This document shows positions 8,896 through 18,729 of a stretch of DNA of 64,000 bases, piece by piece; positions within the stretch are counted from its first letter, which is position 1, and every line of letters begins with the position of its first letter. The stretch lies in assembly GCF_003268275.1 (NCBI RefSeq), contig NZ_QLYR01000001.1, positions 310,001 through 374,000 on the forward strand, in the 5' to 3' direction. Source of the DNA: Hydrogeniiclostridium mannosilyticum (lineage in GTDB: Bacteria; Bacillota; Clostridia; Oscillospirales; Acutalibacteraceae). The notes under the pieces are model-generated. The model had not been told where the DNA came from, did no database searches, and was given only the letters and a program-made list of their open reading frames with translations. Position numbers and translations under genes: made by a program.

Positions 8896-9071
8896 GATTA
8901 AGCACCTCCAAAAAAATATTACCCGTTAAAAGCTACAAAACAAAAGCGGGTGGTTTGCAACCGCCCGCATCAATACACAATTCACCCGCTGAAACCTTTC
9001 GGTGAGTTCCATATTGACCCGTAACGGACCAAGCCATACAGGTGTGGGCAAACAGCCCCCTTTGTTTTACT
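8896..9071 (-). promoter_or_regulatory. L20-type leader of the infC-rpmI-rplT operon
   Basis: About 175 transcribed bases lie between the promoter and infC. They contain several stems, including a CACCGAAAGGTTTCAGCGGGTG hairpin-like segment (shortened here to arms CACC and GGTG), then the terminator at 8938-8968 just before the infC ribosome site. This matches the arrangement of the Firmicutes L20 leader, where L20 binding promotes premature termination. The fold itself was judged by eye only; an Rfam RF00558 scan would settle it. Confidence 0.7.
8938..8968 (-). terminator. Attenuator hairpin in the infC leader
   Basis: Stem GCGGGCGGTT / AACCACCCGC (8959-8968 with 8946-8955), one G-U pair, three-base loop, followed leftward by TTTTGTTTTG. 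A complete intrinsic terminator placed 30-45 bases before the infC ribosome site, as expected for transcription attenuation. Confidence 0.85.
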
Positions 9072-9077
9072 TAATTT

Positions 9078-9106
9078 ATTCTAACAGTACAGCTGCCGTT
9101 TGTCAA
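9078..9106 (-). promoter_or_regulatory. Sigma-A promoter of the infC operon
   Basis: TTGACA at 9106-9101, 17-base spacer, TAGAAT at 9083-9078 read leftward. Near consensus. Predicted start near 9071. Confidence 0.85.
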
Positions 9107-9187
9107 GTAAATTCGCGAATTTTCTCAACCCGTTCCCTATTGCCTTTAAGTCATTCATCGTTCAAAAAATAAAATAGGCAGCGAATG

Positions 9188-12100
9188 TTATTCTATTTTA
9201 CAGGACTCTCCTAGGTGAAAGGAATAAAGGAGGCATTCCTTCACCTTTTGGTTGGTACACTGCTGCAGCGCGCGCCGGTAGAGCGAGAGCTGTACCTCAT
9301 AGCGGCCTCTAAGCTCCTGCGAAGATTTCACGCGGTCCGTTTTAAAATCCAGAATGACAAAAGCGCCGTCCTCTTCAAACGCACAATCGATTGCCCCCTG
9401 AAGCACCACCTTCTGATCCGCCCATTCAGCCGACAGCTCCGGCGCAGCTTCTCGGGCCGGTAGCTCCACCGTAAAACGGTACTCACGCAAAACATTTTTT
9501 GCGTGCAGCAGCCGCGTGCCCAAATCCGATGCAAAAAATTGCTCGATTTTCGCCAGGTCCACCGCGCCAGCCTGCTCCCGCGTCAGGAACTGCCCGCCTA
9601 CTAGCCGCTCCAATTCCTCCCGCGGGGAACCGGCGGCCCTGGCAAAATCGGCAAACTGTAAAAAGGCGTGAAGCGCCGTCCCCTTTTCCGCAGGAGTAAG
9701 GCCGCCCTTTTCCATGAACGCCGGGCGCGAAGAAGCTTCAAAGCTTTCCTGCTCCGTTTCTTCCGCAAGTCCGGAGGCGGTAACCTTGGCCTGTAGGGAC
9801 GCAAGCTCCTGGTAAGGATACTGGTACCGAAACAGCCGCTCAAAGGATTGCAGCAGATCCTGGTCCTGCTCCGGCAATCCTGAGGCTGGGGGTTCCTGGC
9901 GGGCCTGCGCCTCTTCCCGCGCCCCGGTTTGCTCTCCGCGAAGAATACGGATCTCCCAGGCCTCTTTCGCCGGCAACGGCGGTCTTTCCCCCATCCCCGC
10001 ACGCTCCCGCAGCGCGGAGCCGCTGGGGTGGCGAAGCGCACAGAGTATCAGCCAATCCGAGATGCTGCTGCAACCACGCACAACATAGGGCTGCAGCCGT
10101 TCCGCCCGGGGCAGCTTTGAGGCCAGCCGCGCCAGTACCTTGTCTACCCCCTTGACACTCGTCAGCATAATCAGCCTTTGCTTTGCCCTTGTCATTGCCA
10201 CATAAAGCACGCGCAGCTCCTCGCTCATCTCCTCACGGTCCAGCTCCAACGCGATGGCCTCACGCGGAAGCGTTGTGATGCGCCCCCCGGTCTCAGAGTC
10301 CGGCAAACGGCAACCAAAACCAAGCTGAGGGTGCAGCAGCACCTCACCGTGATCCTTATTGAAACGCCGCGCGCATCCCGCCACAATACAGATGGGAAAC
10401 TCCAGCCCCTTGCTGCGGTGAATACTCATAATACGCACCGCGTTGACGGTTCCCTCAGAGGCCGCCGCGGACAGATCCTGTTTTTGGCGCTCCAGACGGT
10501 CCAAAAAGCGGACAAATCCGGAAAGCCCATTGTACCCGGAGGCCTCATATTTTCGCGCGTAATCCAAAAGCAAGCGCAAATTTGCCAAACGCAGCTCACC
10601 GTTTTCCATTGCCTGAACCACCTCCGGGAAGCCTGTCCGTTCATACAGCTCATTAATCAGCTGATCGGAGGTCATCGCAGCAGCCAGCATGCGCAAGCGT
10701 TCAATATCCTTCAGCACCCCGGCTACCCGTTCATCTTCCTTTACAGCGCCGGCAAGCATTAAATAAATATTTTTGCTCTTTTCATGGATACGCAGTCGCG
10801 CCATATCATCCGCGGTGAAACCGTAAACAGGCCCCATCAATACCGAGAGCAAGGGAATATCCTGCATCGGGTTATCGATTACACGCAGGAAAGCAAGAAC
10901 GGCAGCTACCTCCGGCGCCGAAAAGAAACCCACCGCCGTATCAGCCGTAGCCGGCACCCCATAGGCGCGCAGCTCCTTTACATACTGATAAGCATATTCG
11001 TTGGCGCTGCGCAGCAAGATGGTAATATCTGAGAAAGCCAGCGGGCGCTCTTCGCCGCCGTCTAAAACGCTCTCCTGCGCTGTCAACTCCAGAATCATAC
11101 CAGCCAGGTGGCGGGCTTCCGCAGCCACCATCTCTTCCTCCTCCCCGGCGGAGAGATCCAGAATATCCAGACGCATGGCAGCGGGCCCCGGCGGGTAATC
11201 CGCCGCCGGAACCAGCTCCTCATCCCCACTATAATCCAAGTCTCCGGTTTCCCGGCTCATCAGCTGCCGGAAAACAAAATTCACCGCGTCCGTTACCCCC
11301 ACGGCGCTGCGGAAATTCCGGTCCAGTACAATACAGGCCGGATACTGCTCCGCATCCCGTTGGTACAACGGATAGGCCCGGCGCCTGCGCAAAAACAACT
11401 GGGGCATTGCCTGGCGGAAGCCATAGATGCTCTGCTTGACATCACCGACCAGAAAGAGGTTTTCCGAATTGCGCGAGAGCGCCCGGAAAATCATATCCTG
11501 GGCCTCATTGGTGTCCTGATATTCGTCCACCATGACCTCTTCGAAACGCTGCGACAGCTCCAGAGCCTCCGGCGTCCACTCCGGCCCTTGAGCCGTATCC
11601 TTTACCAGCAGGCGCAGCGCCCAATGCTCCAGATCCCCGAAATCCGCCGCCTTTTTCTTGGCCTTTTCCTCATCCAACCGCGCGCTGTATGTACGCACAA
11701 CCTCGAAAAGCTTCTCCACCAGCGGGGATAATCTTCTTAAGTCCTCCCGACAGGCTGTCTCTGTTCCGCAGAACAGAACGCCAAGCCTTTTCAGCGTTGC
11801 TTTCACCTCGTCCCGGTTAGCCGCTACAGCAAGCCGTACCGGATCCTCCTTCGCCCCTTTCAGCGATTTTAATCTTTTGTAGAAAAAATCACCGCATAAT
11901 TCGACCAATAAATTCCAATTCTCAGCCTCAATCGCTTTTTCAATATCCAACAGCCCAGCCAGATCCGAGAGGTAGGCCTCCTCATAGGCAGCTTGAATAT
12001 CGGGGCTCGCCTCCATCAGCTCCAATGAATTTTTCACCAGCGAGCAGCAATAATCCACTGCCTGCCCGGCAAAATTCAGTACCGTTTTCCCCCACGGCGT

Positions 12101-12721
12101 CTTTTCAACCGGCGCAGCTGTGCTGTAGGAGCGTGCGGTTTCAGAAAGCCAACGGTCCGGAAAGGGGTGAGAACGGGTAAAATCATAGAGCAGCTGCACC
12201 ATCTGTGCGATACGTCCGTCGTCCCTGCCTACCGAAAAGGTGTCCGCCAGCTCATAAAACAGGCCGTCCCTTTTTTCATAATATCCGTCCAGAACCGCTG
12301 TTATGACCTCCTGCCTCAGCAGAAGGGTCTCATTTTCTTCCAAAATCCTGAAATCGGGAGAAATGCCCAGCTTGTAAAAATTTTCACGGACAAGCTCGCT
12401 GCAAAAGCTATGGATAGTACTGATATGGGCTCTGTTCAGAAGAATTTGCTGGCGCTGCAAATGAATGTTGTCCGGCTCCTGCTCCAGCAAGGCGCCGATC
12501 TCCCTGGTTATCCGCGACTTCATCTCGGCGGCAGCAGCCTTTGTAAAGGTGACCACCAAAAGCCGGTCCGCAGCGACAGGATGCAATGGGTCTGTCAGCC
12601 GCTGCAGCAGCCGCTGTACCAGAACACTCGTCTTACCCGAACCCGCGGCAGCTGAAACAAGCAGGCTTCCGCCTCTGGCATAAATGGCGTCATGCTGCGC
12701 CGGTGTCCAATTACGTCCCAC
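9188..12721 (-). CDS. addA: ATP-dependent helicase/nuclease subunit A (AddA)
   Basis: About 1177 residues. AddA is the UvrD-like helicase plus RecB-type nuclease of the AddAB complex, which resects double-strand breaks for RecA in Firmicutes. Seen: Walker A SAAAGSGKTSVLVQRLL near the N-terminus, Walker B VDEYQDTN, helicase motif VKQSIYGFR, motif IMSIHRSKGLEFP, VAMTRAKQRL, and the C-terminal nuclease GAIDCAFEEDG...LDFKTD. The start is taken as GTG 12721, six bases after GGGAGG; an ATG at 12739 is the alternative. The frame remains open still further upstream inside addB. It overlaps addB by 11 bp, indicating coupling. Confidence 0.95.
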   Translation of the reverse strand: MGRNWTPAQHDAIYARGGSLLVSAAAGSGKTSVLVQRLLQRLTDPLHPVAADRLLVVTFTKAAAAEMKSRITREIGALLEQEPDNIHLQRQQILLNRAHISTIHSFCSELVRENFYKLGISPDFRILEENETLLLRQEVITAVLDGYYEKRDGLFYELADTFSVGRDDGRIAQMVQLLYDFTRSHPFPDRWLSETARSYSTAAPVEKTPWGKTVLNFAGQAVDYCCSLVKNSLELMEASPDIQAAYEEAYLSDLAGLLDIEKAIEAENWNLLVELCGDFFYKRLKSLKGAKEDPVRLAVAANRDEVKATLKRLGVLFCGTETACREDLRRLSPLVEKLFEVVRTYSARLDEEKAKKKAADFGDLEHWALRLLVKDTAQGPEWTPEALELSQRFEEVMVDEYQDTNEAQDMIFRALSRNSENLFLVGDVKQSIYGFRQAMPQLFLRRRRAYPLYQRDAEQYPACIVLDRNFRSAVGVTDAVNFVFRQLMSRETGDLDYSGDEELVPAADYPPGPAAMRLDILDLSAGEEEEMVAAEARHLAGMILELTAQESVLDGGEERPLAFSDITILLRSANEYAYQYVKELRAYGVPATADTAVGFFSAPEVAAVLAFLRVIDNPMQDIPLLSVLMGPVYGFTADDMARLRIHEKSKNIYLMLAGAVKEDERVAGVLKDIERLRMLAAAMTSDQLINELYERTGFPEVVQAMENGELRLANLRLLLDYARKYEASGYNGLSGFVRFLDRLERQKQDLSAAASEGTVNAVRIMSIHRSKGLEFPICIVAGCARRFNKDHGEVLLHPQLGFGCRLPDSETGGRITTLPREAIALELDREEMSEELRVLYVAMTRAKQRLIMLTSVKGVDKVLARLASKLPRAERLQPYVVRGCSSISDWLILCALRHPSGSALRERAGMGERPPLPAKEAWEIRILRGEQTGAREEAQARQEPPASGLPEQDQDLLQSFERLFRYQYPYQELASLQAKVTASGLAEETEQESFEASSRPAFMEKGGLTPAEKGTALHAFLQFADFARAAGSPREELERLVGGQFLTREQAGAVDLAKIEQFFASDLGTRLLHAKNVLREYRFTVELPAREAAPELSAEWADQKVVLQGAIDCAFEEDGAFVILDFKTDRVKSSQELRGRYEVQLSLYRRALQQCTNQKVKECLLYSFHLGESCKIE

Positions 12722-15700
12722 AGTCTTCCTCCCTTCCATCCATGGATTTCCCCAGTTCCTCCAGCACTGCGTCCCGGTCCCATTTTGCCATTTCCTGCGC
12801 GACGCCGTCCGGCTCATGCCCACATACGGAAAAATAAGGGCACCACCGGCAGGCATCATAGCCGCCCTTTAGCGGAACAGCCTCTACGCGGCCCTCATGC
12901 AGCTCTTTAGCCATGCGTACCACCAGCTGTTTACTATAATGAAGCAGCTCCCGGAACTGTGTGGGTGAAGCGAGCGAATCCTTCTTGGCGGGAACACCGT
13001 CTTTCAATGCAACCGGGATGAACTTCCCCGCTCCATCCGCCTCCATGGCCTGAATGACCGCCGGATCCTCCAGTACCAGCCCGCTCATCTTCAGCTTTTT
13101 CTCACGTTCTTTGCGTACCTTCTCGGCAGAATCTCCCCGGCCGGCCGGTACGGAGGGGTTGGCGGCAGGCATATAAAGCACACCGGCAGGCTGCCGGTTT
13201 TCCCCATAGCAATCGCCATTCTCCATTAGGGCCGCCAAATAGACCAGCATCTGCATATTCATGCCATACAACAGATCGGAAAGCTTGAACTCCTTTTTTC
13301 CCGTCTTGTAATCCACCACACGCAAATAAGCTACGCCGTCCGCCTGATAGAGATCCACCCGGTCCACCTTGCCCTCCAACCTCACGGAACCTCCGTCCGG
13401 CAGAGAGAGAACCAGCGGCGGCACACCGTCCGCCCCGATGGCAGCCTCGAAATCCACGGGCTTAAACGCGCTCTGCTCCAACTCCTCCGCAATATGGCGA
13501 ATGACAACAGCCGCGGCCTGAGAGAGACGGTCAAAGAGATATTGCATGCGCGGGCTCTGCACCCCCGTTCCGCCCATTTTCGCCTGTACGTATTGAACCA
13601 GAAAGCCCCGGATGATTGTCTCCAGCTCTTCCTCTGACAGCGTGAGGAGCGACACCCCTTCTTCCAACCTGTTTCCCTTTGAAAAAAACTGCTCCAGCAG
13701 GTAATGCATCAGGCTGCCATACTCCATCGCATCCAGCTCGGCGGCACGTCTTTCCCTTGCATTTAACCCGTAGCGGCAAAAGTATTGAAAATGACACAGA
13801 TAGAATTTCTCAACCTGTGTTGCCGAAACGGTCATCGTCCTACCGAACAGCCCGCGTGCCAGCGCGGGATCCTCCAGCGCAAAGGGCTTCGCTGCGCACA
13901 CACGGTCCACCGATTTTATTTTAGCGCCGTATTCTTTTTGTTTGGAAAAATAATATTTCAACGTCTCCGCGAGCGGGCCGCCGCTTCTCCAATGCTTTGC
14001 AGCCAGCTCAAAGGCAGGCTGCTCCGCACAGGCGAAATAAGACTCCGGCACGCTCTGGGCCGAATAAACCTGCGTCTGTGGCAGCAGGGCCAATGCCTCG
14101 GTAATGATGGACGAAGGCGCCTGCTCTTCGCTACCGCCTCCAACTGAAACATAGGAAAGGTACAGCCTTTCCCGCCCACAGCACATGGCGGCGTAGGCCA
14201 GAAAGCGCTCCTGTACAGAGGCGCCTACCAGCGTCTCATTAAACGGCAGCCCCAGCGCAATGAGCTCTTGACGCTCAAGGTCGCTAAAAATAGACGATGA
14301 AGACGGCGCCAGGGGGAACTCTCCCTGGACGGCGCCTAATAAAAATACGACTCGCGGGCTGTCTGTGCGAATCCGGTCCGCACTGCCCACCGTCACCTGG
14401 TCCAGCCCCTGAGGAATGCTTGCTATGCCTGCGGCGGAAATAACCAGGCGCAGCAGCTCTGAAAAACGCTCTCCCTCCAGCTCGGCCTCGCCCAGCACAA
14501 TTGCACACTGGTTCAGCGACTCCATCAAAATATCCCACAGGCGAACCTGCTCATCCGCCAGGCCCGCCTGCCCGTTTTCACGCAGGGCCGCGGCAAACAA
14601 GCGCAGATTTACGGCAGCCTCAAAGTCCTCCAGCAAACGGTAAACGGCGGCGGACAACGCCTCGCCGCTTCCTCTTTTTACCCGCTTAGAAAAGTGCTCC
14701 AGCGGCGTAATTACCTTCAGCCTGAGATGGTTTAACCGTTCCAGCCGGTTCCTGTCCGCTGCGGTGTACTCTTCAACAAACCCACGGGGATGCCGCCCCC
14801 ACTCCTGCGCCCATTCATTGCCGTCTATTGCCCACAAAAACACATAATTTTCCAGCTCTGATATTTCCGCCGTCTGTAGTCCTGTCAGCCCGGTCTTCAG
14901 AAAAGAAAAAATATGCTCTGAATGGAAGCCGTGTAAAACCGCGCGAAAGGCGGACAGCGCCATCCGCATGAGCGGTTCAGCTTCCACAGAACGCGGTTGA
15001 TCCATAAAATAGGGAACGCCATACTTTTCAAAGCAACGATCCAATATGCCGCTGTAGGCCTGCGCGGAACGCGCGATTACCACAAAATCACGGTAACGGT
15101 ATTGCTTTTCTATGACAAGCCGCCGGATAGACGCCGCCACGAAGGCCGCTTCATCATAAACGTTTTTCGCCCGGTACACCTTGACATCAGACGAAAGCTC
15201 AGCCGCCTGCCGGTGCGTCCGGAAAAGCCCCGCCTCCAAGCGCTTCAGGCTTTCGCTCTGAAACCGTAGCCCCTCCCGGAGCAGCACCGGGCTCGTGATA
15301 TGCACGCCGTTTTCCTTGGCAATCGCTTTCAGCCGCCTGCCGGTACCGCGGACCAGAGAAAACAGGCCTACGCCGCTTTCAGGGTCCGCCAGTTGGTCGG
15401 TACATAGAGTCGTATATACATCCGCCGCCTGCAGCAGCATAATTTTGATAATCTCGTACTCCTGCATAGTGAAAGCCGTAAAAGAATCCAGCGCAATTAA
15501 CGCGCCATTAAAAAAGGAATTTTCCACCAGGGGCTGCTTAACCCGCGTCAGGTCGTCGAGCGGGTCCACAAAGCTCTGCGCCACCAGGGCATCGTAAGCA
15601 GCTAAAATCAAAGAGAGCTCCTGCGCCTTTTTACGCAATGTTTCTTCAGCGGCCAGCGCCGCCGCTGTGCCGAGTGTTTCCGGCGTAATGCCGCACATTT

Positions 15701-16085
15701 TCAGTTCTGTTGAAATGGAAAGCAGGCGGGCGATAAGGTCGTTGCCCATCGCATGATCCCTATAATAGACCAATTGATCCCTCGTCTGTTCCAGCGCCAG
15801 GCTCATTAAAATACTGCGGCCCCCATCATTCAGACGCGCGCCGGCCCCGCCGCCAAAACGGCGGAACACTTCATCGGCCAAGCGGCTGAAGCTGAGCACA
15901 TGTACCCGCTGGGCATAATAAGGGCCAAAGCGCTCTAAAATTTCGCGCTCATTGTCAAAGGAGGCCTGCTCCGGGACAATGAGGTAAAAGGAACCGTCAG
16001 GCCGCTCCTCGACAGCCCGCTGAAGAATTTTGTATAGCGCTTGTGTTTTTCCGCTGCCCGCCGTACCTAAAATAAAATGCAGCAT
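12711..16085 (-). CDS. addB: ATP-dependent helicase/deoxyribonuclease subunit B (AddB)
   Basis: About 1124 residues. AddB has an inactivated helicase fold and a nuclease domain that cuts the other strand; it also scans for Chi. N-terminal ILGTAGSGKTQALYKIL is the Walker A. The C-terminal nuclease is bounded by the Fe-S cysteines: one in FYLCHFQYFC and three in CRWCPYFSVCG near the end; VDYKTGKKEF is the nuclease motif. Start chosen at ATG 16085 because GGGAGG sits 8 bases upstream; the ATG 15 bases earlier would place that site inside the gene. First gene of addBA. Confidence 0.95.
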   Translation of the reverse strand: MLHFILGTAGSGKTQALYKILQRAVEERPDGSFYLIVPEQASFDNEREILERFGPYYAQRVHVLSFSRLADEVFRRFGGGAGARLNDGGRSILMSLALEQTRDQLVYYRDHAMGNDLIARLLSISTELKMCGITPETLGTAAALAAEETLRKKAQELSLILAAYDALVAQSFVDPLDDLTRVKQPLVENSFFNGALIALDSFTAFTMQEYEIIKIMLLQAADVYTTLCTDQLADPESGVGLFSLVRGTGRRLKAIAKENGVHITSPVLLREGLRFQSESLKRLEAGLFRTHRQAAELSSDVKVYRAKNVYDEAAFVAASIRRLVIEKQYRYRDFVVIARSAQAYSGILDRCFEKYGVPYFMDQPRSVEAEPLMRMALSAFRAVLHGFHSEHIFSFLKTGLTGLQTAEISELENYVFLWAIDGNEWAQEWGRHPRGFVEEYTAADRNRLERLNHLRLKVITPLEHFSKRVKRGSGEALSAAVYRLLEDFEAAVNLRLFAAALRENGQAGLADEQVRLWDILMESLNQCAIVLGEAELEGERFSELLRLVISAAGIASIPQGLDQVTVGSADRIRTDSPRVVFLLGAVQGEFPLAPSSSSIFSDLERQELIALGLPFNETLVGASVQERFLAYAAMCCGRERLYLSYVSVGGGSEEQAPSSIITEALALLPQTQVYSAQSVPESYFACAEQPAFELAAKHWRSGGPLAETLKYYFSKQKEYGAKIKSVDRVCAAKPFALEDPALARGLFGRTMTVSATQVEKFYLCHFQYFCRYGLNARERRAAELDAMEYGSLMHYLLEQFFSKGNRLEEGVSLLTLSEEELETIIRGFLVQYVQAKMGGTGVQSPRMQYLFDRLSQAAAVVIRHIAEELEQSAFKPVDFEAAIGADGVPPLVLSLPDGGSVRLEGKVDRVDLYQADGVAYLRVVDYKTGKKEFKLSDLLYGMNMQMLVYLAALMENGDCYGENRQPAGVLYMPAANPSVPAGRGDSAEKVRKEREKKLKMSGLVLEDPAVIQAMEADGAGKFIPVALKDGVPAKKDSLASPTQFRELLHYSKQLVVRMAKELHEGRVEAVPLKGGYDACRWCPYFSVCGHEPDGVAQEMAKWDRDAVLEELGKSMDGREEDCGT

Positions 16086-16136
16086 GGACTTCCCTCCCAT
16101 AATGGCTCAGCGTATGGAGCAGGCCCGCCTCTATGC

Positions 16137-16274
16137 TTAAGCCGCCTCTTCCTCTGTCATTTCCCGCAGCTCCTGCTCCGCTTCTTGAGCCGTGTCCGCA
16201 GAAAACAAGAAACGCCCCTGCCTGTCAAATACTTCTACATGTGCGCCGATGTTTCGAATGCAATATCCCATCAT
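16137..16274 (-). CDS. Small hypothetical protein, 45 residues
   Basis: Starts with two consecutive ATG codons (16274) after a GGGGG ribosome site with a 5-base spacer. The predicted peptide begins MMGYCIRNIGAHVEVFDRQG and ends in an acidic helix rich in Glu (QEAEQELREMTEEEAA). The first half looks like a short beta hairpin, the second like a helix. It sits 51 bp upstream of addB on the same strand and may be in its transcript. Not recognised; codon use matches neighbours, so I think it is real. Confidence 0.65.
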   Translation of the reverse strand: MMGYCIRNIGAHVEVFDRQGRFLFSADTAQEAEQELREMTEEEAA

Positions 16275-16377
16275 AAAGTCCCCCTTCAGCAGTTTTCAAG
16301 AGATTATTTTTCTTTCTATCTCTATTATAAAAAACTTACTGTCCATTAAACAGGACTTTATGTGCATAAGCCGTAAA

Positions 16378-17379
16378 TTATTGATATTTTTTTAAAACAC
16401 GCTCCAAATAATGCCGGTATTGCCGCCTTATTTCTATGGGCCCCAAGAGCTCCACGCCCTCGCCGAGCCCAAAAAGCCATGAAAAAAACTGCGGGCTGAC
16501 CGCCACCGTCACCGAAGCTAAAAAGTGCTCCTCACCCTCCTGCCGCAGAGACAGGCTCTCGCCGAAACGATCGATCATCACACCAGCCAGGCGATTCTCT
16601 ACCTTCAGGTCCACCCTTTCCTCCATGCCTCCGTACATTCCGAAAAAACGGCTGGAATAAAGCGCCATGTCAAAGTTTTTAAAATACTCCTCCCCCGACC
16701 GCTTTTCCTCGGAAATATGAATGGACTCCATCTTGTCCACCCGGTAATGCTTAATCCGGCCGGCCGCTGCGTCAAACCCAACCAGATAATAATTTTCATT
16801 GTTCCAGGTCAGCGCCCAGGGGCTAACGGCATAGCGCCGCCCATTCTTGCGCACCTGTCTTTTCACCCGAGCTCCCGCGGTAAAATCAACCGCCCAATCC
16901 GTATAGCGGAAACTGATTTTTTTATCGTCATAAATTGCCGTATGCAGCTTATCGACATTATAATAGATGCTTTCATTCATAGTTTTCACACGGTTGCTCA
17001 CATACACTTGGCGCTGTAGGGTTCCGGCCTCATACACACTGGCCAGGCTTTCCATTTTCTTAATCAGATCAGACGATTTTTTCCGTGTTATGAATTTTGA
17101 GGCCTGTACCGCATCGACCAGCAGCTTAAGCTCCGCAACCTCAAAGGTGCGGCTGCCTACATAATAAACACAATTTCTGCTGCCGGTTTTCTCAATATCA
17201 ATGCCAAAGACGCGCAGGACCTCCATGTCGTCGTAAAGGCTCTTCCGCTCTGCCTCCACACCGTAACCCTCCAGCTTTTCGACAAGCTGGGCCAGCGACA
17301 GCGGGTGCGCCTCATCCGTCTCCTGCATTAATATTTTCATCAAGTACAGCAGTTTTAATTTTTGATTTGGTCTCTTCAT
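16378..17379 (-). CDS. WYL-domain transcriptional regulator (YafY-like)
   Basis: 333 residues from an ATG at 17379 with GAGG upstream; the frame is open earlier, inside the lactonase gene, but lacks a ribosome site there. The N-terminal 80 residues form a DeoR-like winged helix (LKLLYLMKILMQET...ERKSLYDDMEVLRVFG). The middle holds a WYL domain (YAVSPWALTWNNENYYLVGFD), a ligand- or nucleic-acid-sensing SH3-like fold, followed by a C-terminal extension. It starts 8 bp after the lactonase stop, so the two probably share the promoter at 18519. Target unknown. Confidence 0.9.
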   Translation of the reverse strand: MKRPNQKLKLLYLMKILMQETDEAHPLSLAQLVEKLEGYGVEAERKSLYDDMEVLRVFGIDIEKTGSRNCVYYVGSRTFEVAELKLLVDAVQASKFITRKKSSDLIKKMESLASVYEAGTLQRQVYVSNRVKTMNESIYYNVDKLHTAIYDDKKISFRYTDWAVDFTAGARVKRQVRKNGRRYAVSPWALTWNNENYYLVGFDAAAGRIKHYRVDKMESIHISEEKRSGEEYFKNFDMALYSSRFFGMYGGMEERVDLKVENRLAGVMIDRFGESLSLRQEGEEHFLASVTVAVSPQFFSWLFGLGEGVELLGPIEIRRQYRHYLERVLKKYQ

Positions 17380-17387
17380 ATCCAACC

Positions 17388-18452
17388 TCAACAATTGATA
17401 AAGCAAATGCAAACAGGTCGCCGGAGCTCTGCCTGGCAGCCGGTAAACGTCAATTTTCCGGTTGCCAAATCCCTGCTGAATATGGAAATACGATCCGATT
17501 CCTGATTGGCAGCCAGCAGATAACACCCCGAGTCATCCAACGCAAGGTCCCTGGGCGTCCTTCCCCAAGACGGAACAATCTCCACAAGCCGCAGCCGGCC
17601 TAACCCTTCCAGCTGAAAGCAGCAGATGCTGTCATGTCCCCGGTTCGACACGTACAAAAAACGCTCGTCCGGCGAAAATTTAATGGCCGCACAGGTGGAC
17701 TCGCCTTGAAAATCCGGCGGCAGTGTAGAAACAACCTGCACAGGCTGCAGCCTGTGGTTTTCCTCCTGCAGCACCACAACTGTATTGGCCAGCTCATTGG
17801 CCACATAGGCATACTGCCCGTCGCTGCGCCAAATCAGATGGCGGGGGCCGCTCTCCTCAGGCAGGAGTACCTCCTGCAGCGGCGCATCGGAGACAACACC
17901 GCCCTGGCCGGCATACAAGCTTATCTTATCCAGCCCCAAATCGCAAAGCGCAATCCTGCCACCCGCCGGATGCTGCCGGACACAGTGCACATGCGGCCCC
18001 TCCTGCCGCAACGGGTTTTTCCCCCGGCCCCGATGCCGGATCAACTGGGAGCAGGGCTGCAGTTCCCCCTGCTCATCCAGGGGAAACACCGCGCAGGTCC
18101 CCGTGCCATAATTCGCCGCCAATACGCAGGCCTCCTTATCGTCCAAAATCAAGTGGCAAGGATCTATGCCCAGCGTAGGCTGTATGCTGCTCAGATGCAG
18201 CCCGCTTCCGTTCCAGCGGCAGCAGGCTACCGCACCGCCAGCCTGTCCTTGGAAGGTCTTTGTTTCCGAAACTAAATAAACACGGCCTTTCTTCTTGGAA
18301 AACACCATATAAGAGGGATTCTCCAGCGGAAGCTCCAGGGGAACCGCCCGGCATTCGCCCGTTTCAGGCGCCAGCTCCAGACGGTATATTCCCGCCAAAT
18401 GTGCATCGGTATAACAGCCGGCCAGGGCTATTTTCAAGTTGTCCGGCGGCAT
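17388..18452 (-). CDS. Lactonase family protein (6-phosphogluconolactonase-like beta-propeller)
   Basis: 354 residues from ATG 18452 with GAAGGGG nine bases upstream. Matches the seven-bladed propeller lactonase family (YbhE/YkgB type, COG2706) by LAGCYTDAHLAGIYRLEL at the start and repeated motifs GPRHLIWRSDGQYAYVANEL, KFSPDERFLYVSNRGHDSI and GRTPRDLALDDSG. In this family the E. coli member hydrolyses 6-phosphogluconolactone; whether this one acts in the pentose phosphate path is not shown, as many paralogues differ. No signal peptide. Confidence 0.88.
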   Translation of the reverse strand: MPPDNLKIALAGCYTDAHLAGIYRLELAPETGECRAVPLELPLENPSYMVFSKKKGRVYLVSETKTFQGQAGGAVACCRWNGSGLHLSSIQPTLGIDPCHLILDDKEACVLAANYGTGTCAVFPLDEQGELQPCSQLIRHRGRGKNPLRQEGPHVHCVRQHPAGGRIALCDLGLDKISLYAGQGGVVSDAPLQEVLLPEESGPRHLIWRSDGQYAYVANELANTVVVLQEENHRLQPVQVVSTLPPDFQGESTCAAIKFSPDERFLYVSNRGHDSICCFQLEGLGRLRLVEIVPSWGRTPRDLALDDSGCYLLAANQESDRISIFSRDLATGKLTFTGCQAELRRPVCICFINC

Positions 18453-18518
18453 GGCAGCACACCCCTTCCATAAAATTCCACGGATATTCCACATCCGGTG
18501 ATTTTGTGATTTATAGAC

Positions 18519-18547
18519 ATTATAGCACGTCTGTAATAAAAAACAAA
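18519..18547 (-). promoter_or_regulatory. Promoter of lactonase-WYL operon
   Basis: Leftward TATAAT at 18524-18519 with an upstream TGC (extended -10) and TTTGTT 17 bases further up. Start would lie about 60 bases before the lactonase ATG. Confidence 0.6.
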
Positions 18548-18729
18548 TCAATACCTTCATGGCAAAGAGTGCGCGCCGTTTCCTCCCTCTTTAACCCTTA
18601 ACCACGCATAGCCAGGGCAAAATGCCGGTAAATAAGCTGTCATGCTGGAAAAAGCGCAGGATCTGTGCTATACTCTCAAACAGATATAATACTCCTATTT
18701 TCACAGCAGAAAGAGGGCAGGTTGTAAAG

